This document shows positions 9,004 to 16,916 of a stretch of DNA of 56,203 bases, one piece after another. The DNA lies in the NCBI GenBank assembly GCA_030691865.1, contig JAUYDL010000054.1, forward strand, positions 1 through 56,203. Direction: 5' to 3'. Position numbers and translations under genes: made by a program. This DNA comes from Candidatus Omnitrophota bacterium. GTDB lineage: Bacteria; Omnitrophota; Gorgyraeia; Gygaellales; Profunditerraquicolaceae. The notes beneath the pieces were generated by a model, which worked only from the letters and a program-made list of their open reading frames with translations, was not told where the DNA came from and did no database searches. The stretch's first letter is position 1. The number at the start of each line of letters is the position of its first letter.

Positions 9004-9330
9004 ATGGCTAACCCACAGGAAGAACAGCAGGTCCGCGAAGGCAAATTTTTTGCCATAATTTCGTATGTTTCTTTCCTTTGTATAATTACTTTAATCTTAA
9101 AGAAAGATAACAAGTTTGCCCTTTACCATGCCAAACAAGGACTAGTGCTATTTGTAATGGAAGTAGTGGCATTCATACTTTCAATTATTCCTTTTTTAGG
9201 CTGGTTAATTGGGATTTTTGGATATGCGTTATTCCTGTTGGTTTCTTTATGGGGGATCATGCAAGCTGCTCAGGGTATTAATAGTCGTATACCGATTGTA
9301 ACTGATATATCAGAGAGGGTTATTCTCTAA
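9004..9330 (+). CDS. DUF4870-like small membrane protein
   Basis: 108 residues with three hydrophobic segments (about 15-32, 45-62, 65-90) and the motif FALYHAKQGLVLF, typical of the DUF4870/Tic20-like family. It starts 6 nt after the ParA-CBM48 stop, so it is the last gene of that operon, although its Shine-Dalgarno is weak. The role is unknown; it could be the membrane partner of the ParA protein. Confidence 0.7.
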   Translation: MANPQEEQQVREGKFFAIISYVSFLCIITLILKKDNKFALYHAKQGLVLFVMEVVAFILSIIPFLGWLIGIFGYALFLLVSLWGIMQAAQGINSRIPIVTDISERVIL

Positions 9331-9396
9331 GTTAAGAGATCACCTTGCGAGCAGAAGTAAGCAGGGTTCAACCTTTAAATAAAAAAGGAGGGTCGC

Positions 9397-9780
9397 ATGG
9401 CTTTAAAAAAGAAAAGGAAGGTCAAAAAAGCGGCAAAAAAACCAGCAATTAAAAAAAAGGTTAGTAAAAATAAGCCAGCTTTAAAAAAGCAGTCCACAAT
9501 AAAAAAGCCGGCAATCAAAAAAGCTGCTAAAGTCGAAGGCAAACTCATCGGCGTAATCACGCATTATTTCCCTCATGTCCAAGCTGCAGTAATTAAATTA
9601 AAGGGCCCCTTAGCTAAGGGGGATACAGTAAAGATAAAGGGGCATACCACCGATATTACCCAAATTGTAACCTCCATACAGATTGACCGAGTAGATATCC
9701 AAACCGCCAAAAAAGGCGACGAAATCGGCCTGCAAGTCAGCTCCCGGGTAAGGCAACAAGATAAAGTTTACAAAATTTAG
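9397..9780 (+). CDS. Lys-rich tail fused to an EF-Tu domain 2-like barrel
   Basis: 127 residues after a very strong Shine-Dalgarno (AAGGAGG). Residues 1-45 are almost only Lys, Ala, Pro and Val (KKAAKKPAIKK repeats), like histone H1 or nucleic-acid-binding tails. Residues 47-127 match a translation-factor beta-barrel: KLIGVITHYFPHVQAAVIKL, GPLAKGDTVKIKGHTTD, AKKGDEIGLQVSSRVRQQDKVYK. There is no GTPase domain. Stand-alone domains of this kind occur beside U32 peptidases in other bacteria, but no such partner is here. Nucleic-acid or ribosome binding is inferred. A terminator follows. Confidence 0.75.
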   Translation: MALKKKRKVKKAAKKPAIKKKVSKNKPALKKQSTIKKPAIKKAAKVEGKLIGVITHYFPHVQAAVIKLKGPLAKGDTVKIKGHTTDITQIVTSIQIDRVDIQTAKKGDEIGLQVSSRVRQQDKVYKI

Positions 9781-9858
9781 CTCATTAAATAGGGAAAGCA
9801 GGGTAGCTATTCGCTATAAAGATTAGCAGCGCATATAATTGGAACCGGATTTTGAGCA

Positions 9859-9887
9859 GGGCTGGACGGTTAAATCCAGCCCTTTTT
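9859..9887 (+). terminator. Rho-independent terminator
   Basis: An 8-bp stem GGGCTGGA / TCCAGCCC with an 8-nt loop is followed by five T. It ends transcription of the Lys-rich EF-Tu-domain gene and lies before the ORF6N gene. Confidence 0.85.
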
Positions 9888-9949
9888 ACGCTTTTTGTTT
9901 GTTAGATTTTTGCTTCTTTCGCGTCTATTTAAGTAGAGAGGAGACTCGA

Positions 9950-10462
9950 ATGAGCAAAAAAGAGATTACAGTTGATATAGTAGTAGGAAAGATTTTGGTG
10001 ATACGGGGTAAGAAGGTTATATTGGATAAGGATTTGGCGGAGTTGTATGGCGTGCCGGTAAAAAGATTGAATGAGCAGGTTAAAAGAAATCGTTCTAGAT
10101 TCCCCGAAGATTTTATGTATCAGCTTACAAAAGAAGAGTTTGCCAACTTGAAGTCGCAAAATGCGACTTCAAGTTGGGGAGGAGTGCGAAAACGATCCTT
10201 TGTATTTACAGAGCAGGGCGTTGCAATGCTCTCTAGCGTGCTTAATTCTGAGCTGGCGATTCAGGTCAATATTGCTATTATGCGGGCGTTTGTGAAGATA
10301 CGACAGGTACTATTGGCTAACAAGGAGTTAGCAGAGAAACTTGAAGAGCTGGAGCGAAAATATCAGTTGCATGAGACAGATATTCAGGTGATATTTGAGG
10401 CGATTAAGAAATTGATTGAGCCACCAGATGAGCCTCCAAAACCAAGGTTTGGTATGAATTAA
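9950..10462 (+). CDS. ORF6N domain protein (antirepressor-like)
   Basis: 170 residues from the ATG at 9950. That start is chosen because GAGAGGAG lies just upstream; the frame is open further but has no other good site. Residues about 15-100 match the ORF6N domain: KVILDKDLAELYGVPVKRLN, VKRNRSRFPEDFMYQLTKEE, FTEQGVAMLSSVLNSELA. The C-terminus is a coiled coil (LAEKLEELERKYQLHETDI). The family is common in phages and mobile regions but also occurs as a chromosomal singleton; no other phage gene surrounds it. Confidence 0.88.
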   Translation: MSKKEITVDIVVGKILVIRGKKVILDKDLAELYGVPVKRLNEQVKRNRSRFPEDFMYQLTKEEFANLKSQNATSSWGGVRKRSFVFTEQGVAMLSSVLNSELAIQVNIAIMRAFVKIRQVLLANKELAEKLEELERKYQLHETDIQVIFEAIKKLIEPPDEPPKPRFGMN

Positions 10463-10508
10463 AAAAAAAGGAAACTTTCATTCTTTGGGTTTTAGGAAAA
10501 TTTTGTGC

Positions 10509-10551
10509 TTGACAATCCGGGCTTTTAGTGATACTTATGAGTAAGTACTCA
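10509..10551 (+). promoter_or_regulatory. Promoter with palindromic operator before the DUF134 regulator
   Basis: TTGACA (10509-10514), a 17-bp spacer and TACTTA (10532-10537) form a promoter. An inverted repeat TGAGTA-AG-TACTCA (10538-10551) directly follows the -10. Its position is that expected for an autoregulatory operator bound by the DNA-binding protein encoded next. Confidence 0.55.
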
Positions 10552-10589
10552 AAATAACTGGGGCGTTAAAGATAGGTAAAACTAAGTAA

Positions 10590-10904
10590 ATGCGACCTCG
10601 AGGTAGACCAAAAAAGTACAGGATAGTCAAAGTTGACCCAAAAATCAGCCGATTTAGCCCCAGAGGCAGGCCAGGAAGGCCTGATGAGGTAGAGCTAAAG
10701 ATGGATGAATTTGAGGCTTTAAGGCTGGCAGATTACCAGGGTTTAAGCCAAAAAGAGGCAGCTAAATCCATGCGTATATCCCAGCAAACTTTTAGCCGGA
10801 TTTTAAGAAAAGCACATAACCTGATTGCTAAAGGAATAACCATCGGATCCGCCATAAGAATACAAGGCGGTCAATATGTTATCAGTTCCCGGGAGCAGAA
10901 ATGA
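10590..10904 (+). CDS. DUF134 (UPF0251) family DNA-binding protein
   Basis: 104 residues. The N-terminus (RPRGRPKKYR) and the sigma-70 region-4-like helix-turn-helix (LRLADYQGLSQKEAAKSMRI, then SQQTFSRILRKA) fit DUF134. Members often sit near Fe-Mo cofactor or redox genes; none is adjacent here. It likely regulates its own promoter, given the palindrome upstream. Confidence 0.85.
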   Translation: MRPRGRPKKYRIVKVDPKISRFSPRGRPGRPDEVELKMDEFEALRLADYQGLSQKEAAKSMRISQQTFSRILRKAHNLIAKGITIGSAIRIQGGQYVISSREQK

Positions 10905-10954
10905 GAAAATTAGTTAACTTAACTAAGGTATAGGGAAATAGAAAAGAGGTTTTT

Positions 10955-11257
10955 ATGGATATTCAACGAGAATTAGAGTATTTGAGGCAACTAACTCAAA
11001 AATACGGCAGTCACTATATAAAGAGTTATTTTGGTTTTACTATGAGGGATTTTGCCAGGAGAATGGGTATTGCAGATAATACCTTTAGTCAAATATTAAA
11101 AGGCGTGCGCAAAATGCAAGAGAAATATGAGCAAGCATTCTTACGGGCTTTTAAAGATTTACAGGTAGAGGAAAAATCAAAGGGTTTCAAAGAAACCCCA
11201 AGTCAGGTACAAATGAAGGAACTTTATCAAAAAAAGAATAGCTTATTCAGAGTATAG
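10955..11257 (+). CDS. Helix-turn-helix protein
   Basis: 100 residues. Residues 20-55 are a helix-turn-helix (YFGFTMRDFARRMGIADNTF, then SQILKGVRKM) like the N-terminal domain of TIGR02147-type regulators. The larger C-terminal domain of that family is missing, and residues 65-100 are charged and unstructured. It is a small stand-alone regulator, 50 nt after the DUF134 gene, with AGAGGT as Shine-Dalgarno. Confidence 0.65.
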   Translation: MDIQRELEYLRQLTQKYGSHYIKSYFGFTMRDFARRMGIADNTFSQILKGVRKMQEKYEQAFLRAFKDLQVEEKSKGFKETPSQVQMKELYQKKNSLFRV

Positions 11258-11482
11258 GATATCTTTGGGAAGTGGATATAATATATATTATGTTAACTTG
11301 TCTATCTTGGCTAAGTGTTTATAAGGCTATGGAAGACAACGGGTTATTTAGGGCTGTTTTTAAGCTGTGGAAAAGGCATTTATTCTTTACTTAAACTTAC
11401 CGCGTTATTTTATGCTTAACAATCTAGGCAGGATTTATGCGCCATCTTCTCTGGATTTTTTGCTTTTAATGAAGAATTTTAT
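11258..11482. other. Convergent intergenic gap
   Basis: This 225-bp AT-rich stretch separates the last plus-strand gene from dinB on the minus strand. I see no gene, terminator hairpin or named repeat in it. Confidence 0.5.
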
Positions 11483-12586
11483 TTAGCGGGTTAAAACGGT
11501 AATTGCGGGATAGATTGACCCCTCTCCAAAGCGATTATTTATGCGGTCTAGGGCCTTTATAAGCCCCTCCCTACGGATTTCTTCGCTAAGCAGAGGGTTA
11601 TAGATGCCTTCAGAAAGGCTGCTACAGGTAACTCCAATTGCCCTGATTTTAGGGTTTTTTAGGCTTGATTTGGCCATTATTTTAAGGGCTCTTTGGTAGA
11701 TCTCATAACCGTCACTAGTTGAGCCTCGGTGCGTTTTTTGGGCCCCAAAATTACCGATTTCCGGGCCGTTTAACCAAAGATGCACAGTTGCGCTGACTAA
11801 ATTTTGTTGACGTAATCTGGCAGCAACCATTTCAGATAATAAGCGAATCCATGCCTGAATAATCTGGGGGTTTATTTGAAATTTGGGTAAGGTATATGAA
11901 TGACTTACTGACTTAGGCCTTTCACTAGACTTACCGGAATTTTCCTCAAACTTACCGGGATTTTCATCAAAAAATCGCGGTAAGTTTAGGTATAAATCCC
12001 AACAACTTTTCATGCCCTGAGCCATAAAAATTTGCCCGGTTTTTCCACCCATACCGCATAATTTATCCAGCGAAGTTTGGCGTAAGACTTGTTCAAAGTT
12101 TGAATCATTAATTAAAGTCAAGCCATTTGGCTTATTTATCTTGGAAGCCATCTTAGCCAAGAGCCAATTTTTGGCAATCCCTACTGAAGCAGTAATGTTA
12201 AAGTTTGCATAGATCTTCTCTTTAACTTCTTTACCCAAACTTACCGGGTCTTGATGGCCGATTAAGTCCATTTGAAATTCATCAATTGAGGCATAATTCA
12301 AGGGTAAATTAAAGCTTTTCAGAAGCTCAAAAATCTGCTCTGAAGTCCATATATACTTAGACTGATCCGCTGCCACAAACTCTAAATTTGAGCAAATAGT
12401 AAAAGCTTCCCGAGAAGACATTCCGGAATGAATCCCCAGAGCTTTGGCAGCGTAACTTGCCGCGCAAACTACCGTGTGCATTTTGTTGCCACGCGAGCCG
12501 ATAATTAAAGGCTTATCTTTAAGTCGGGGATTAATTGCCTGCTCAATTGAGGCAAAAAAAGCATCCATATCAACATGTAGAATCAT
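11483..12586 (-). CDS. dinB: Y-family DNA polymerase (DNA polymerase IV-like)
   Basis: 367 residues. Catalytic residues are present: Asp6 and Asp8 (HVDMDAFFAS) and Asp102/Glu103 (ASIDEFQ). It makes error-prone translesion copies of damaged DNA. Residues about 200-235 between thumb and little finger are unusually long and carry repeated NPGKF/NSGKS units. The start codon overlaps the stop of the preceding DUF6504 gene by ATGA, so the two are translationally coupled. lexA lies just upstream, in keeping with SOS control. Confidence 0.93.
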   Translation of the reverse strand: MILHVDMDAFFASIEQAINPRLKDKPLIIGSRGNKMHTVVCAASYAAKALGIHSGMSSREAFTICSNLEFVAADQSKYIWTSEQIFELLKSFNLPLNYASIDEFQMDLIGHQDPVSLGKEVKEKIYANFNITASVGIAKNWLLAKMASKINKPNGLTLINDSNFEQVLRQTSLDKLCGMGGKTGQIFMAQGMKSCWDLYLNLPRFFDENPGKFEENSGKSSERPKSVSHSYTLPKFQINPQIIQAWIRLLSEMVAARLRQQNLVSATVHLWLNGPEIGNFGAQKTHRGSTSDGYEIYQRALKIMAKSSLKNPKIRAIGVTCSSLSEGIYNPLLSEEIRREGLIKALDRINNRFGEGSIYPAITVLTR

Positions 12587-12891
12587 TGGATTAGTTTATC
12601 GATTTGCCAGCGGAAGGTGGAATTATCAAATGAAATCTGGTACATTTGGCCTGCGCAAAGTACGGAAAAGTAGTTAACCAAAGCCTGACCCAGGCGCTCC
12701 TGCCAGTTGTAGGTAATAGTTTGGATCTGGTATTCTTTATTATTCCAGGTGAAACTTTTGGGAAAAATCTTAGCCTGCTTAAAATACGCCAAAACTTCGA
12801 TGCGTTCATTTAAGGTATCGGGATTAAAGCCGGTTTTATTCGCCTTGAACCTATCCCAGCGGGCTTTAGGGCTAAAACTATTTTGGTTCAT
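12583..12891 (-). CDS. DUF6504-like protein coupled to dinB
   Basis: 102 residues. The core RIEVLAYFKQAKIFPKSFTW plus NNKEYQIQTITYNWQ fits the small DUF6504 family, which is habitually encoded next to Y-family polymerases. It overlaps dinB by 4 nt (ATGA). It probably belongs to the mutagenesis module; the exact role is unknown. Confidence 0.7.
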   Translation of the reverse strand: MNQNSFSPKARWDRFKANKTGFNPDTLNERIEVLAYFKQAKIFPKSFTWNNKEYQIQTITYNWQERLGQALVNYFSVLCAGQMYQISFDNSTFRWQIDKLIQ

Positions 12892-12922
12892 ATATATTCA
12901 TAAGAAATGGTTCTATTTATAA

Positions 12923-13060
12923 TCTAGGGGACGGTTCTCTAACAAGTCTAGGGGACGGTTCTCTAACAAGGGTTTTCTAATAAGAGAACCGTCCCCTTAG
13001 GTAATAAGAGAACCGTCCCCTTAGGTAATAAGAGAACCGTCCCCTTAGGGTCCCCTTAGG
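12923..13060. repeat. Compound GGGGACGG palindrome cluster after lexA
   Basis: Two direct copies of TCTAGGGGACGGTTCTCTAA are followed by three inverted copies ending in GAGAACCGTCCCCTTAGG and a short partial copy. The arms use GGTTCTCTA, a variant of the GGTTCTATTTTT arm seen elsewhere. The cluster begins 1 nt after the lexA stop codon and fills most of the gap to the DUF6504 gene. Confidence 0.9.
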
Positions 13061-13061
13061 T

Positions 13062-13667
13062 TTAATACTTCCGAATTACCGTAATCAATTTACCAATTAC
13101 CTTAAACTCTTCAAAGATTGGCGGATAATTTACATTCGCAGCTTCCAGATGAAACTTACCGGATTTACTACGCAATCTTTTTAAAGTAACTTCATTATTA
13201 TCTAATAACGCGGCAACGATATCATTATTGTCGGCATTAGGGCGTTTCTTAATAATGGCCACATCACCATCCAGGATCCCGGCATTGATCATACTGTCGC
13301 CTTTAACCCTTAAAGCAAAAACATCATCAAAACCTAAGCGTCCCAGAAACAAATCATCAGCATCCACATAACCCTGAATTTCTTCATAAGCCAAATTCGG
13401 CTTACCAGCCATAATCGTACCAATTATAGGGATCTTATTAAAACTTGCGCGTTCAGTTAACTCAATCGCTCTAGATTTATTATTCATCCGCCTCACCAAA
13501 CCTTTCTGCATTAAAGCCTTTAAATAGTCCCTGACTGTTCCGGTAGATTTAAACCCCATCTCCTCTCCTATTTCCCGGATTGTAGGAGGGAGCCTCTCTC
13601 CTATCCGTTTACGAATAAAATTAAGCACCTTCTCCTGCTTCGGCGTCAAAAATGGCTTATTTTCCAT
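13062..13667 (-). CDS. lexA: LexA repressor
   Basis: 201 residues, normal length. The winged helix (residues 8-70) contains LPPTIREIGEEMGFKSTGTV. The self-cleavage site is Ala87-Gly88 (IMAGKP), with Ser125 (GDSM) and Lys163 (VTLKRL) as the catalytic pair. It represses SOS genes until RecA triggers cleavage. It is placed between dinD and DUF6504-dinB, so the block is an SOS cluster. No classical E. coli or Gram-positive LexA box is visible upstream. Confidence 0.96.
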   Translation of the reverse strand: MENKPFLTPKQEKVLNFIRKRIGERLPPTIREIGEEMGFKSTGTVRDYLKALMQKGLVRRMNNKSRAIELTERASFNKIPIIGTIMAGKPNLAYEEIQGYVDADDLFLGRLGFDDVFALRVKGDSMINAGILDGDVAIIKKRPNADNNDIVAALLDNNEVTLKRLRSKSGKFHLEAANVNYPPIFEEFKVIGKLITVIRKY

Positions 13668-13752
13668 GGTTTAAAATTACTCCTATTTTAATTGTTTGTT
13701 TCTTTATTGTTCTTGGTCAAACCTAACAAAAACTTCTATGTTTCTGCAAGAC

Positions 13753-14592
13753 CTACTTTAACTTTTTTACATCCTTAGCAATCTTTTTTCCTTCAGATTT
13801 TAGCTTGCGCTGCAACTTCTTAATATCTTCCTCCAGAGGCAACGCTTCAGGCCTTATGTCGCTTTTCCCAAGTAATTCACGAACATCTTTATTATTCTTT
13901 ATATGCTCGCCTGTAATAGCCGGTTCACCGCGTAAATCATTCTTTTTTGTATTAAAACTGGTTATCTCCGCGGCAAGATCTTTAGCTTTAATGGTTATGG
14001 TCGGCAAGAAATCAGCCAACGGACGTTTCTCAGATACACCTAGTTTCTTTTTCATATCTAACGTCGTGTATCCACCAAAAAGCGCGTAATCGCCCTTACT
14101 ACGTAGCCGCGCAAAGCCCTCCCCATCAACGCCACGCACATAGACAATCCCTGAGAGTTCTGATTCGGTATCAGCAAGCTTTTCGCGCGCGCGTACCCTT
14201 TCCGCCAACGCGATACGTTCTTCCAATAATTCCTGCCTACGGGTTTGAATAGCAAAGTAACTTTGAGCAAAAGCGATTTGTTCCTTACGAGAATCACCAT
14301 TTTGGGCGATAAGATAACAAGCGTACCGGGTAAGCATTATATCCTGTATATCTTTTTCAGCCCCCTTAGGCATGGGTATCGTTTTGTTGACGTCAACAAA
14401 ATGATCACTTATATTCTGGCCAGAATTCATGCAGGCGATTTTTGCCTTATCAACAACTAATAAAAAATTACGCCATTCAGTATAATCCAAAAGCTTCTGT
14501 ATATCCCGTGCCATCCAGTATTCAACATTGTTTTGGGCATAAGCTGACTCTTCAAACGTTTTGCTCAATTGCACAATTATTTCTTTTTTCAT
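13753..14592 (-). CDS. dinD: DinD-like DNA-damage-inducible protein
   Basis: 279 residues from the ATG at 14592, which is preceded by GAGGAGGAG; the frame runs 11 codons further upstream without a better site. The N-terminal BRO-N-like half has EYWMARDIQKLLDYTEWRNF and QDIMLTRYACYLIAQNGDSR. The middle has RSKGDYALFGGYTTLDMKKK as in DinD, and the C-terminus is a Lys-rich helix. In E. coli DinD is SOS-induced and inhibits RecA filaments. Its place beside lexA supports an SOS role. Confidence 0.85.
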   Translation of the reverse strand: MKKEIIVQLSKTFEESAYAQNNVEYWMARDIQKLLDYTEWRNFLLVVDKAKIACMNSGQNISDHFVDVNKTIPMPKGAEKDIQDIMLTRYACYLIAQNGDSRKEQIAFAQSYFAIQTRRQELLEERIALAERVRAREKLADTESELSGIVYVRGVDGEGFARLRSKGDYALFGGYTTLDMKKKLGVSEKRPLADFLPTITIKAKDLAAEITSFNTKKNDLRGEPAITGEHIKNNKDVRELLGKSDIRPEALPLEEDIKKLQRKLKSEGKKIAKDVKKLK

Positions 14593-14633
14593 ATTTTGCT
14601 CCTCCTCACTAAAAATTAATCTCAACTTCTTTC

Positions 14634-14780
14634 CTAACTGCGCTTAACACTGCGATTTCCTTCTTGTTGAACTGACAAGAATTCCTTGTGAGTTACCGAA
14701 TCAGTCAGAGATATGTAATTCTGCTGTTCTCTAGATATTATGGAAATATCTCTACCTTGAACATATAATATTTCTGCCAT
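14634..14780 (-). pseudogene. KilA-N domain protein, N-terminal remnant
   Basis: 48 residues from the ATG at 14780, preceded by GGAGGAGG. The sequence ILYVQGRDISIISREQQNYI followed by SLTD is the opening of KilA-N domain proteins. It stops after VKRS, long before the domain would end, so this is probably a decayed gene or a very short derivative. It lies directly upstream of dinD, another antirepressor-like family. Confidence 0.55.
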
Positions 14781-14828
14781 TTTTTTCTGCCTCCTCCACT
14801 CTTTCAGCATGTTCCTTTTTGGAACTAA

Positions 14829-14889
14829 CCGGAATTTCCGGATAATTGCTTCCAGAAACACATTACCACACAAATGTGTGGTTTGTCAA
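14829..14889 (-). promoter_or_regulatory. Promoter with palindromic operators for the KilA-N/dinD unit
   Basis: On the minus strand TTGACA (14889-14884) is followed by a weak -10 near TAATGT (14865-14860). A perfect palindrome CCACACA-AA-TGTGTGG (14866-14881) fills the spacer. A second palindrome, CCGGAATTTCCGG (14829-14841), lies in the leader. Both are candidate repressor sites, for example for LexA, but neither motif recurs at lexA or dinB. Confidence 0.5.
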
Positions 14890-15054
14890 GAAAAATAAGG
14901 GACTGAATAGTTAAATCCAGCCCCCCTTAAACCTTTGCAGGTAAACCTATTTCTTTTTCTTCTTAGCTTTTTTCTAAAGATACACTTTTCATCTTAATCT
15001 AGAGACAGTTTCCAGATTAGCTCGGAAAGCGTCTGAGACTTTTTTGAGACTTTT

Positions 15055-15291
15055 TTACTTTAAAAAGAATTTAATATATATACTGGCGAGCAAACAAAGA
15101 GCCAACAAATACAATCCCGTATTTTTTGTACGCTTAAATTCTTTTTGCAGGGATATGGGTTCGATACGCCAATTGATTTTTTCATAAAATTTTACTTGCA
15201 TCCTCATCACCGAAACAGGATAGAAAAACACAAGCAGGCCAACAACTATACCGACTATAATAAATGCTACTGAAACGGGGATATAATTCAT
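15055..15291 (-). CDS. Small two-helix membrane protein (paralogue 1, beside cstA)
   Basis: 78 residues from the ATG at 15291 (GAAAGG upstream). Two membrane helices (about 4-24 and 58-76) flank a loop with NWRIEPISLQKEFKRTKNTG. The same length and loop (NWRTEPISMEKELKNTKFRG) occur in the gene at 16917-17153 on the other side of cstA, so the two are duplicates. The family is not recognised. Position suggests a small partner of the transporter. Confidence 0.7.
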   Translation of the reverse strand: MNYIPVSVAFIIVGIVVGLLVFFYPVSVMRMQVKFYEKINWRIEPISLQKEFKRTKNTGLYLLALCLLASIYIKFFLK

Positions 15292-15310
15292 CTCTTTTTC
15301 CTTTCTTTTA

Positions 15311-16911
15311 CTATAGTTTAATAATACGCCGGATATGGTGCTTGACTTCAAATATTTTAATCGCTTCCAGAATTAAGAAAACAGCTAAAAGCAGCAGGAT
15401 ACCGCCAATAATCCCCAGCAGGCTGAATTTATATTGCCGGATTACCATGACCAATGCCCACAATGTCATTACCAACATAAAGAGCATTGGTAATAATACA
15501 AACCAAACGGACTTACCTTTTTTCTTTAACCAAACCGCTACCACCATAAGTACCAAACCCGCCAGCAGCTGATTAGTCGCCCCGAAAATAGGCCAGATGG
15601 TTTTCCAAGCCGGAACAATCGCCCCACTAGCATCTTTAAGATTAACCAAAACAAATATCGCCGGCAGACAAAGAGTTATAGCGGTAGCCAGATACCGGGT
15701 ATGTTTACCTTCCAGATTAAAGAATTCCTGTAGAATATACCGGGCCAGCCGAGTAGCAGTATCAAGAGTAGTTAGAATAAACGTAGACAAAGCAAGGATC
15801 CCAAAAGAATTACCATATTTTGCCGGAATACCGAATATAGAAAAAAACTTAGCCATCCCTGCTCCATAAATAGCCAAAGGTGCTTGTTTAACTAACGGAT
15901 CATGAATATCAATCTCTATCAGCATTGCTCCATAGCCAATGGGCAAAGCATTAGTCTCCTTATTAATTTGTTTGGAAGAAGTCCGCTGGCCACAATCGAA
16001 TGGAATCCGCTGATAGCGCCGCAGGCCACGGTCACAAATAAAAGCGGAAACATCGGGCCGATATCCGGCGAGCTCCATCCGCAAAAAGCAGGAAATTTTA
16101 AGGCCAATCCGCCAAAAAGTATCCCCAGAAATCCCCCTAGAATAGAACTATAGAGCAAGAAGCTAGAAAGATAATCCCTGGGCTGCAGCAGCATCCAAAC
16201 CGGGGTAACCGAAGCAATAAAACAATAAATAATTAAAACCACATCCCAGGTTTTTGCGGTATCACCAAATAAAGCCGGAATATTATTAAACGGTATCTGC
16301 TGGCCTAGCCAAACACTGAAAAAAAGTAAAGACACAAAAATCCCGGTAGCCCAGAGCAGTGGCATTTTTAAACGGTAAAGTGATATGCCAAATCCCACCG
16401 CCAGGATCATGAATAAAATCAAAGAAGTAGCTACTCCTCCATCGGCTTTAAAGGTGGCAGCCGTCAGATCCGTAAATACCGTGAGCACATAGACCAGAGA
16501 TAACCAGATAAAAACCAGCATCAGCCGGTATGCCCGCCTGGACATATAAATATTAGCAATTTCAGCAACGGACTTGCCGCGGTTACGAATAGAAATCACC
16601 AGGCTGGAGAAATCATGCACCCCGCCGATAAAAATAGCGCCAATGATGATCCATAACCAGACTGGCAGCCAACCGAAAGCTAAACCTGCGATGATGGGGC
16701 CTAAAACCGGGCCAGCTCCGGCAATGGATGAAAAATGGTGCCCGAATAATACCGGAGTAGGAGCTGGCACGTAATCTACTCCATCAGACAGGGTATGGGC
16801 GGGAGTTTTGTTGCGGTTATCCAGCTCAAAGAGCCGGATCAGGAATTTACCGTATTTTAAATAAGCCAGCCCAAAAACCAGGCAGGCCGCGATGAAAATA
16901 ATCGTTAACAC
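15311..16911 (-). pseudogene. cstA: CstA-family peptide/pyruvate transporter, broken by one frameshift
   Basis: The N-terminal frame (GTG at 16911) encodes a CstA protein up to SGFHSIVASG, then runs out of frame. The second frame continues exactly with TSSKQINKETNALPIGYGAM, a conserved CstA stretch. Adding one A near 15981-15983 restores an about 533-residue protein with some 14 membrane helices. CstA proteins import peptides or pyruvate in starvation. The break is a single-base loss in GGACTTCTTCC; it may be a real inactivation or an assembly error, since the rest of both halves is intact. Two paralogous 78-residue membrane proteins flank it. Confidence 0.88.
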
Positions 16912-16916
16912 TTATC

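Noticed and set aside
9839..9949. Extended N-terminus of the ORF6N protein
   Set aside because: The upstream part of the frame crosses a terminator hairpin at 9859-9887; the ATG at 9950 has a good Shine-Dalgarno.
11395..12246. Recurring ACTTACCG octamers in and around dinB as a regulatory repeat
   Set aside because: They occur on both strands, mostly inside codons for GK(S/F), and also in lexA; spacing is irregular. Probably codon coincidence plus a small internal duplication in the dinB linker.
12923..13060. CRISPR array (regular repeats near lexA)
   Set aside because: The units are inverted copies of a dispersed palindrome with almost no spacer; there are no unique spacers of constant length and no cas genes.
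9950..14780. Intact prophage around ORF6N, dinD and KilA-N
   Set aside because: No integrase, terminase, capsid, portal or tail genes are present; lexA and dinB are chromosomal. At most it is a remnant.
15981..15983. Programmed ribosomal frameshift in cstA
   Set aside because: GGACTTCTTCC is not a slippery heptamer and no downstream stimulatory structure is visible; a simple one-base loss explains it.
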